Below are positions 41,814 to 48,258 of a stretch of DNA of 48,258 bases, piece by piece; within the stretch, counting starts at the first letter, position 1; each line of letters begins with the position of its first letter. Source of the stretch: an uncultured Lachnospiraceae bacterium (GTDB lineage: Bacteria; Bacillota; Clostridia; Lachnospirales; Lachnospiraceae); assembly GCA_910588815.1 (NCBI GenBank), contig CAJUQY010000020.1, positions 1 to 48,258 of the forward strand, given 5' to 3'. Below the pieces are notes generated by a model. The model was given only the letters and a program-made list of their open reading frames with translations, did no database searches and was not told the origin of the DNA. The position numbers and the translations under genes are program-made.

Positions 41814-41869
41814 CCTGCGGGCCTCTCCTTACTGCTGTATCAACAACACCGAAGTAAATCTCCGGCTGC

Positions 41870-41899
41870 CCGGCTCCGCCCCGAAAGAGGCAGAGCCGG
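41870..41899 (-). other. Intercistronic hairpin between the major pilin and sortase genes
   Basis: CCGGCTC (41870-41876) pairs with GAGCCGG (41893-41899), extended by GGC/GCC-type pairs, without a T run on the minus strand. It is placed in the only long gap (118 bases) of an operon whose other junctions overlap or are under 25 bases. It probably stabilises the upstream pilin message or causes partial termination, giving more pilin than sortase. Confidence 0.5.
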
Positions 41900-41931
41900 A
41901 AAACCCGGTATTGCTTTTCTCTCTTTACATT

Positions 41932-43860
41932 CTACATTTTTCCCATTGACTTTTTGGCCTTGCGCATCCGCCTTCTGACAATCAGAAGAATGGCCGCGCC
42001 CACCGCAAGAATTCCTCCCACGGTGTAGAAAATCGTCGTGCCGATGCCGCCGGTGCCGGGAAGAAGCCTTCCCCGCATATTGACAATCTTATTCTCTCCG
42101 GATATCTCCTCGCCGTTCTGGTACATGGAAATATCTGCTTTTCCGGCCAGGCTGTCATCCTCGCAGTGGTCTGCTATGATCTCAATGTAGATATCATCAC
42201 AGGTATTATACCCACTCGGCGTCGTCGTCTCTCTCAAAATATAGCTTCCCGCATCAAGACCTATGATGTCAAAGCGTCCCGTAGTTTCGTCGGAGAAGAT
42301 CTCCTGTCCCTCTTCGCCGTCCTTCGCGGGACGGTATAGGGCAGTTGTCTGCGGGCCGGCTTCCCCGGCCGCCGTACTCTCGTCATCTCCGGCGCTCTCA
42401 TCGGCCGAAACGTCCTCCCCTGCCGTGGCGGGAACCAACGCCACTTCCTCCCCCGGCACCTTCTTTCCATCGGCGTCCACTGCCGCCCAATACAGCTTGA
42501 AGCCTGCTCCGCCGAGAGGCTTTTCCTCCATCCCTCCGTAAGAATCACTGCTCCCGTAAGGGCCGTTGGGCTGGTCGTCTATGGCAATCTTTTTGTTGAG
42601 CATTTTGTAGGTAAATACCCAGACGGAATCCTCCTCAGACTTACCCATGCTCCCCTCACCGCCGGCATTCGGGTTATTGGAATACTCCAAATACACCGCA
42701 TTCTTATTTTCCGTATCTGCGGCAGCGCCGCCGTATGCCTCATTAACCTGGGCGTCCTCGTTTAAATAAGCGTTATAGACAATCTCAACTCGCGCGCCGC
42801 GGATGCTGCCGTCATAAGTGACCTTCTTCAAATCAGGAATCGTCAGGGACCAATCAAGCCCCGCTTTCCCTTTTTCCAGATTGTCACTCACTTCGTACAG
42901 TAAATCTACAGAATCTTTTATTCCATCTTTCAGAACATAGTCCTGATCTGCTTTTACGATGATGCTCTCAATCCCGTCAAAAGTCACGCCCTTTGACATG
43001 GTGTCGCGGAAAACAAGTTTGTAAGAGCCATAGGCGTCTATGGCCTCCTCATCCGGAAGCTGGGCGATCAGCTTAAACTGAAATCTTTCATAGAGCGCAT
43101 GGTCCGCAGTCTCTCCCCAGCCCTCGCCCGCTGCATTATTCGGGTAAGCCTCATCCCCGTTGGAGGTGTCCTCGTCCTCCGGCTCATCCCATACTTGTTT
43201 GTCAACTGTCGGCTTCGCGCTCTTGGGCTTAATGGTGATGCCTGCGCCGAGAACCTTAAGCACGTCAGTGGTATAAGCCTCGTCAGCCCCACCCAGGGTG
43301 CCGTCCGCATCCTTGATCAGATAATAGCCCGGCTCCACTTCCACGGATTCGCCGAAGATCCTGTAGGGCTCCGAACCGACATCTACATACTGTTTTATTT
43401 GATTGATATCTGTGATATCCTCATTATTCTGATCTTTCAAAATGTCATCTGGCACCTGGTCTCCCGGGTTAGCGCCTGCAGGAAGCTTTGCATTCTCACC
43501 CCAATGTACGTTTGCCAGCTTATAGCGCAGAATCTTTCCCTCCCCATCCAAAACCGGGTCGGGATCTCCGATAAAAATCTGATAGAGCTCATAGGTATGC
43601 CCGCTCCCCCCCTCAACGCGGACCGTTACCATCTGCGTTCCGCTTCCGTCCGGTTCTGAGTCCGTCGGGGGCTGAATATCGTCAGTCGGGTTCTGAGTAC
43701 CGCTCTCCGGATTCTGGCCGCCGCTGTCCTGGCTTTGAGAATCCGGATTCAGTGCTTCAGGGCCTGCAGCCATGGTTGGTACCGCCACGGCTGCAAGCAT
43801 CGCAATCACCATCAAAATACTGATCGTTCTTTTAAGCTGCTTTCTTCTTGCCCCTTTCAT
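41932..43860 (-). CDS. Major pilin (isopeptide-forming, LPGTG-anchored)
   Basis: This 642-residue shaft protein has a signal peptide (RTISILMVIAMLAAVAVPTM), a Gln/Asn/Pro-rich linker, and an N-terminal domain (VRVEGGSGHTYELYQIFIGD). KPTVDKQVWDE, whose Lys is the likely pilin-motif residue used in polymerisation, precedes the next domain. A C-terminal SpaA/CnaB domain (PLGGAGFKLYWAAVDADGKK to YILRETTTPSGYN, with its E box) follows, then LPGTGGIGTT, a membrane segment and RRRMRKAKKS. The ATG at 43860 follows AGAAAGGAG, 1 base after the adhesin stop. Confidence 0.9.
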   Translation of the reverse strand: MKGARRKQLKRTISILMVIAMLAAVAVPTMAAGPEALNPDSQSQDSGGQNPESGTQNPTDDIQPPTDSEPDGSGTQMVTVRVEGGSGHTYELYQIFIGDPDPVLDGEGKILRYKLANVHWGENAKLPAGANPGDQVPDDILKDQNNEDITDINQIKQYVDVGSEPYRIFGESVEVEPGYYLIKDADGTLGGADEAYTTDVLKVLGAGITIKPKSAKPTVDKQVWDEPEDEDTSNGDEAYPNNAAGEGWGETADHALYERFQFKLIAQLPDEEAIDAYGSYKLVFRDTMSKGVTFDGIESIIVKADQDYVLKDGIKDSVDLLYEVSDNLEKGKAGLDWSLTIPDLKKVTYDGSIRGARVEIVYNAYLNEDAQVNEAYGGAAADTENKNAVYLEYSNNPNAGGEGSMGKSEEDSVWVFTYKMLNKKIAIDDQPNGPYGSSDSYGGMEEKPLGGAGFKLYWAAVDADGKKVPGEEVALVPATAGEDVSADESAGDDESTAAGEAGPQTTALYRPAKDGEEGQEIFSDETTGRFDIIGLDAGSYILRETTTPSGYNTCDDIYIEIIADHCEDDSLAGKADISMYQNGEEISGENKIVNMRGRLLPGTGGIGTTIFYTVGGILAVGAAILLIVRRRMRKAKKSMGKM

Positions 43861-43861
43861 A

Positions 43862-46800
43862 TCAGTTATTCTCCTTTCTGCTTCTCTTCTTCCCCAAGCA
43901 GAAGACACCGATACCAACTGCCAGCAGGAACAGCATGCCGCCCAGAGTCATGTAACGATCCGTGCCCATGCCGCCGGCTTCAGGGATTTCATAGTAATAA
44001 AGAGGATCTACAATCGGAGTCTCTGAATATACAACCTCTTTCACATACTGTTCCGGTTCCGTTACTCCCAGCGACACTACAGGCATCTTGTCGTCCGGCT
44101 GAGCGACAAACCCCGCAGGGGCCTGGACTTCCCTGAACTGATACGTTCCCCCGGGCAGGTTTTTAACCAATATCACACCATCTATATCTGTGATCAGCTT
44201 CTGCAATGCGGACTGCTCCACAGGCTCCTGCCCTTCTGCCGCTTCTCCGACATATTCGTAGCCGTCCGCTCCCTGTGTAAACTCTAAGAGGGTTCTGGTC
44301 TCCCCTTCCACCCTATAAAGTTCAAACTTCGCTCCGGCCAAGGGTGAATATGGAAGAACCGCCTCTCCTGTCTCATCGCCTCTCACCTTGTTCAGCTTTA
44401 AATTATACTTCAAATCGTCCATGTGGGTATTTGTGATCACCGTAGTCTGAACGTTTTCCTCCGCCGCCGGCGCCTCCACCACAGAATAAAACTGATCATA
44501 GGTGAAGGAGCTTCCCTCCCCGAAGGTCAAACCGATTTCTTTTACGGTATAACTATAGCTATGACTGCCATTTGAATCACTGCTCCTCGCAATCAGGCCT
44601 GACCAGGTATAGGTCCACTCATTTTGGGCTGTCAATTCAACAAGGTCTCCGTAAGCTTCCTCTGCCGCCCCGTCCATACTCCGGAAAAGCTGCACTTGAA
44701 CCGTTGTCCCCTGCTCTTCTTTTGCAGCCTCAGCCTGTGTCCCGCTCCACTCCTTTTTCACACGGACGTCAATTTTTTCGATCTCCCGGTTTGTAAAGGT
44801 CGCCCCGGAGGTATCTCCCACATTGTCCGGCAATTGATAAATCTTTACATCATTGGCGCCGGAACCCTCGGCAGAAACTAATTTCTCTGCGGGTGTCCAG
44901 TCTTCTGTATTTCCCGATCTGCTTTGAATCACGACTGTATCCGGATCGATGTAATACTGATTCCACTGATAGCTGACATTTCCCGCCGCTATCGAAGTCT
45001 CCTTTGTCAGAGTAAAGGATACCAGATATTCTGTGGACTCCCACTGAATCCCTCCTTGCACTGAATCGGCAATCTCCTGGATCAGATAAGTCTTCTCAAC
45101 TGAATCCTGCTCGCCGTCTCCGGAAACAGTAAGGGGCGCAAACACAATCATTCCGGCCGCGTCATTCTTCGCAGTCCCAATGCACTCCCCCTTTGTTCCC
45201 GTTTCCTTATCATAGAGATAGATTCCAAACTCAAACACTCTGTCTGTCAGATCCGTTATTTTCTCACCAGCTGCACTAAAAAGCTGTTTTGTCGCTTTAA
45301 ACTGCAGACTGTCGCCAAAGGTATAATTCTTACAATCACCCAACAGCAGAACCCCATTGCACTGCACGCCGCCGCCGTGGGTCGAGGAATAATTCCCCGT
45401 AATAAACACAGAAGCTCCCGCATTCGCTTTGTCTTTCGAGCCCTGAGTCGGATCTGCAGTCAAGCCCATCCTGTTTTTCGCGGAACGAATGTCATTCTGT
45501 TCCCTTTTAAACTGGATTTCCATACTATTATTAGAACCCGGAGCCTGGCCTGTCACGTCCTGGATATCATTGGAACTGCCAACCCAATTGGAGTAGCCGC
45601 CTCCCAGCATCAGATTGCTTACTGTGCTGTACTGCTCACAATAGTAATCATTATACGCCTTTGTCTGCTCCTGGCTTCCGCTCTTTGTAATCCATCTCTG
45701 AAACACCTCATCGTCAACAGCAAATTCCGAATCTTCTGTCAGCCCGTTTTTATACCATTTCTGCCCTCCCGCCGTTGCGGTAGCCGACGAGTCTCCTTCT
45801 GCACGGTTGTCATAAACGGCCGTTCCCATATCCAAAGTCAGAGGGCTTACGCTGTCGATAATCTGCGCGTTGGAACAGCCGCCGACACCGCCGCCATAGC
45901 CTTTTGCCGTATTTCCTGAAACCAAAGCGCCCTGGATCACCATCTGCGCATTTTCTACGCAAAAAGCGCCGCCGCCGCCCCAGTCGTGCCTGGTCTCCGT
46001 CTTATTATTTGTAATATAGACAATTGACCCCTTGGCGGCCGCAATTTCCGCTATCCCGTTGTTTCCTACGATTACAAGGCCGCCGCCCTCATGATACATT
46101 GCGAGATTGCGCGCAATGTAACCGCCATTGATATGAAGCCTGGGGCCGGTCTGGCTGTTTGAACTCCAGACAGTCTGGATTCCGCCGCCTCCGGAGCCTG
46201 TATTCCCACAGACCTTGCCGCCTGTCATATTCAGGGTTCCGCCAAGCCCGACCAGCATTCCGCCGCCACCGTCAAACTGTGCATATTCCTTGTGTCTGGG
46301 CTGCCCCCAGTTTGCCTCGCCTCCGATCTCATTTGCATTCTGCATCTGGTCCATATTATTGCAAATATTGCCGTCGGAGAGATTGATCGTCACACCATCG
46401 GAGGTATAAATACCGCCGCCCTTGCCGTATACACTGGATTGATTTCCGGTGATCATGCCGCCGGATATATTGAGTGTCCCGCCGCCCAGCATGGCAATGC
46501 CGCCGCCGCTGCCCCAGTTTTCCGTTGTCCCTTCGTATTCTACACGGTTATTTGCGATTACCGTCCCTGTCAAGTTGATTGTCGTACCGGCACCCGCGCA
46601 GATTGCTCCGCCGGATGCCTGATATCTGCTGTCAGTCCAGTTGGTGTTTGTCAGCCTTGATACGCTATTGCAAATATATCCCCCCGCTAAATTCAACTCA
46701 TTCATCGAGGTCGTGGTCGATGCCAGAAGAATGGCCCTTCTGCCTCCGCCGCCATTAAGCATACCGCTTTCCAAGGTCAATTTCCCGCAGCTTACAAAAA

Positions 46801-48258
46801 TCAGGGATTCTGTTCCGGTTCCATCGCCGTTCCAGACAATTTTCCCACCGGCGGTCACCGTATGAGTATATAAGGTCTCATTGGTTCCCGTCCCTGCTTT
46901 CTGGCTGTCAATTTCATAGTAAGTCAGCGTCCCTGTGGCAGAATCATAGCTTCCGGGCCCCTTCCAGCCATACTCACCCCAGGCTGCTCCAGCATCCCGG
47001 CTGTCCTGCTCCGGCTTCCAGGTGCTGTCTTTAATCGTAAGTTCTGTTTCATTCATCACGTTTATAAGGGTTTTATTTCCCGTTACCGTGATGGTATGCC
47101 CGTTCAGGTCTAGAGTGACACGGACTTTTGCATTTACCGTAATTCCTCCGGCATCAGAATTGTTGGGATCTCCAAGATTTTCCTCCGTAACCTCAAAATC
47201 CGCTCCCAATACAATTTCTTCTCCATCTGCGGCGTTCTCAAGCCTTCGTTTCAAATCCGAAAAATCCTTAACCAGCCCGTCATCCGGGGTATAAACTGCC
47301 ATGTCGGAGAAGGATTCCGTGTCAAAGCTGGTGACACCGTTGTTGTCGATCTGGCTTCCCTCTAAAACCTCTGTTTTCTCCTTCGCAAAGTGTACGATGG
47401 TGATAGGGGCCCCCTCGGCATAACCATTTTCATCCAGGAACTGAACCGTCACAGTAACCTTATCCTGAGGCTCCACTTCTGCTCCGTCCGCAAAAAAACC
47501 GATATTGAACAGGCATTTCATCCTCATGCTTTCCTCTAACAGCTCCTGTGCCTCTGAATCTCTCTGGCTATAACGCTCCGGGTCACTCTCCTCTGTGATC
47601 TCCTCCACCTGAAGCAGGGCATTCTCCGGGAGTTCTGCCGCCGCAGTATAGGAGGCCGTGATCGCATACTTCTCATTGCGCCACGTCTGTGTAAGCACGG
47701 CTGCCTCTGTCTCTGCCAGACAGCCCTCATCATGCGTATGCTCTGTGAGACCGCAGATCAACTCTCCGTTCCCGTCATAGCACTCTGTCGAATGGACGTG
47801 CTCCGTGAGGCCACAGATGTACTCTTTCTCCTCTTCCGGTTCCACACAGTTCTCATCATGGGCGTGTTCTTCCAGCCCGCAGGTCAATTCCCCATTTTCA
47901 TCCCGGCATTCCTCACCGTGGATATGCTCCTCCAGGCCGCAGATATAGACGGGATCCTCCGTCCCGGCTTCGCTGCTTTCCGCCTCAGACGTTTCGGCCG
48001 TTTCCGTCCCGGAGATACTCTCTGTCTCCGTCTCGCTTCCCGCCGCGTCTGCGCTCTCCGATTCAGATACAGGCTCACCGGAAAGCTCCGTATCCTCAAC
48101 CTCCACCTCTATGGTCTCAAAGCAGTCCTCCCTGTGGATATGCTCTTCCACCTGAAGGAGGCCGCAGGTGCGGACTTCATTCCCGTTCGCATCCTTTGTA
48201 TAACGAGGGCACTGAAAAACTCCCACTTTTTTAGCATGAGTTTTCTTTCTTCTAGATA
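43862..48258 (-). CDS. Giant pilus-tip adhesin, 5' end outside the window
   Basis: The frame is open to the window edge, so the true start lies beyond 48258; a GTG at 48226 is only an internal candidate. Visible parts, in order: a Cys/His region with repeats CGLEEHIHGEEC (about residues 20-170 from 48226); a beta-sandwich; a pectate-lyase-like beta-helix with Gly-rich turns (GGGIAMLGGGTLNISGGM, about 330-900); a pilin isopeptide domain; a CnaB domain (VRVKKEWSGTQAEA); and a SpaA domain (SPLAGAKFELYR, YQFREVQAPAGF). It ends with IPEAGG, a membrane segment and KKRSRKENN. It is probably the tip adhesin of the pilus. Confidence 0.9.
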   Translation of the reverse strand, partial: SRRKKTHAKKVGVFQCPRYTKDANGNEVRTCGLLQVEEHIHREDCFETIEVEVEDTELSGEPVSESESADAAGSETETESISGTETAETSEAESSEAGTEDPVYICGLEEHIHGEECRDENGELTCGLEEHAHDENCVEPEEEKEYICGLTEHVHSTECYDGNGELICGLTEHTHDEGCLAETEAAVLTQTWRNEKYAITASYTAAAELPENALLQVEEITEESDPERYSQRDSEAQELLEESMRMKCLFNIGFFADGAEVEPQDKVTVTVQFLDENGYAEGAPITIVHFAKEKTEVLEGSQIDNNGVTSFDTESFSDMAVYTPDDGLVKDFSDLKRRLENAADGEEIVLGADFEVTEENLGDPNNSDAGGITVNAKVRVTLDLNGHTITVTGNKTLINVMNETELTIKDSTWKPEQDSRDAGAAWGEYGWKGPGSYDSATGTLTYYEIDSQKAGTGTNETLYTHTVTAGGKIVWNGDGTGTESLIFVSCGKLTLESGMLNGGGGRRAILLASTTTSMNELNLAGGYICNSVSRLTNTNWTDSRYQASGGAICAGAGTTINLTGTVIANNRVEYEGTTENWGSGGGIAMLGGGTLNISGGMITGNQSSVYGKGGGIYTSDGVTINLSDGNICNNMDQMQNANEIGGEANWGQPRHKEYAQFDGGGGMLVGLGGTLNMTGGKVCGNTGSGGGGIQTVWSSNSQTGPRLHINGGYIARNLAMYHEGGGLVIVGNNGIAEIAAAKGSIVYITNNKTETRHDWGGGGAFCVENAQMVIQGALVSGNTAKGYGGGVGGCSNAQIIDSVSPLTLDMGTAVYDNRAEGDSSATATAGGQKWYKNGLTEDSEFAVDDEVFQRWITKSGSQEQTKAYNDYYCEQYSTVSNLMLGGGYSNWVGSSNDIQDVTGQAPGSNNSMEIQFKREQNDIRSAKNRMGLTADPTQGSKDKANAGASVFITGNYSSTHGGGVQCNGVLLLGDCKNYTFGDSLQFKATKQLFSAAGEKITDLTDRVFEFGIYLYDKETGTKGECIGTAKNDAAGMIVFAPLTVSGDGEQDSVEKTYLIQEIADSVQGGIQWESTEYLVSFTLTKETSIAAGNVSYQWNQYYIDPDTVVIQSRSGNTEDWTPAEKLVSAEGSGANDVKIYQLPDNVGDTSGATFTNREIEKIDVRVKKEWSGTQAEAAKEEQGTTVQVQLFRSMDGAAEEAYGDLVELTAQNEWTYTWSGLIARSSDSNGSHSYSYTVKEIGLTFGEGSSFTYDQFYSVVEAPAAEENVQTTVITNTHMDDLKYNLKLNKVRGDETGEAVLPYSPLAGAKFELYRVEGETRTLLEFTQGADGYEYVGEAAEGQEPVEQSALQKLITDIDGVILVKNLPGGTYQFREVQAPAGFVAQPDDKMPVVSLGVTEPEQYVKEVVYSETPIVDPLYYYEIPEAGGMGTDRYMTLGGMLFLLAVGIGVFCLGKKRSRKENN

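Noticed and set aside
44000..47200. Autotransporter assignment for the Gly-rich beta-helix of the giant adhesin
   Set aside because: There is no beta-barrel domain; the protein ends in a Gram-positive sorting signal with a membrane segment and basic tail.
47690..48258. CRISPR-like or tandem DNA array in the repeated CGxxEHxH region
   Set aside because: The repetition is at protein level with diverged DNA and variable spacing, in an open frame; no identical repeats or unique spacers.

Overview
The window reads as a chromosomal stretch from a spore-forming, Gram-positive Clostridia bacterium, most likely a Lachnospiraceae-type gut organism. This is inferred from a sortase/LPxTG pilus locus, a SipW-type signal peptidase, a spoIIID remnant, YesM/YesN-type two-component genes, DUF2812/PadR genes, and the core order rpmE-yqhQ-prmC-prfA. 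Almost every gene lies on the minus strand; only a small mobile-element remnant (about 330-2200) reads on the plus strand. I see no rRNA, tRNA or CRISPR array.

Region 1 (1-2300) is the decayed edge of a mobilizable element: a frameshifted excisionase-like gene, an Rpn-family nuclease/transposase tail, and a MobC-like/relaxase pair. Region 2 (2332-9376) looks like an accessory, defence-type island. It has two AAA-ATPase-like/PD-(D/E)XK proteins at the left and right, an RQC-like DNA-binding domain fused to a GNAT acetyltransferase, an overlapping ATPase + TOPRIM/DUF4276-like pair, and a NADAR protein. Region 3 (9490-10860) is a scrap zone with a broken DUF1848 gene, a 5' fragment of spoIIID and palindromic repeats.

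Region 4 (10963-20261) is a visibly more GC-rich alpha-glucan locus: a solute-binding protein, a YesM-type kinase and a YesN-type regulator (split by a frameshift in a T tract) in overlapping order, then a GH13 lipoprotein; a WYL-like regulator and malQ lie upstream. Region 5 (20363-23600) holds an aldehyde dehydrogenase, an NhaC-type antiporter and a small zinc-ribbon protein. Region 6 (23688-33039) is core and membrane functions: prfA, prmC, yqhQ, rpmE, a conserved membrane protein, a GDPD membrane protein and an ABC-2 exporter. A PadR/DUF2812 pair follows (33179-34613).

Region 7 (34996 to the window end) is the most striking. It is one long, tightly packed surface-fibre operon read right to left: a giant adhesin (5' end outside the window), an LPGTG major pilin, a class C sortase, a CnaB protein with no anchor, two small proteins with SipW/TasA-like signal peptides, two membrane- or wall-anchored proteins, a SipW-type signal peptidase, and a BTAD regulator whose C-terminus resembles a degenerate GGDEF domain. 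It combines the two usual Gram-positive fibre routes, sortase-linked pili and SipW/TasA-like fibres, in one transcription unit, and is the best candidate for an undescribed system here.
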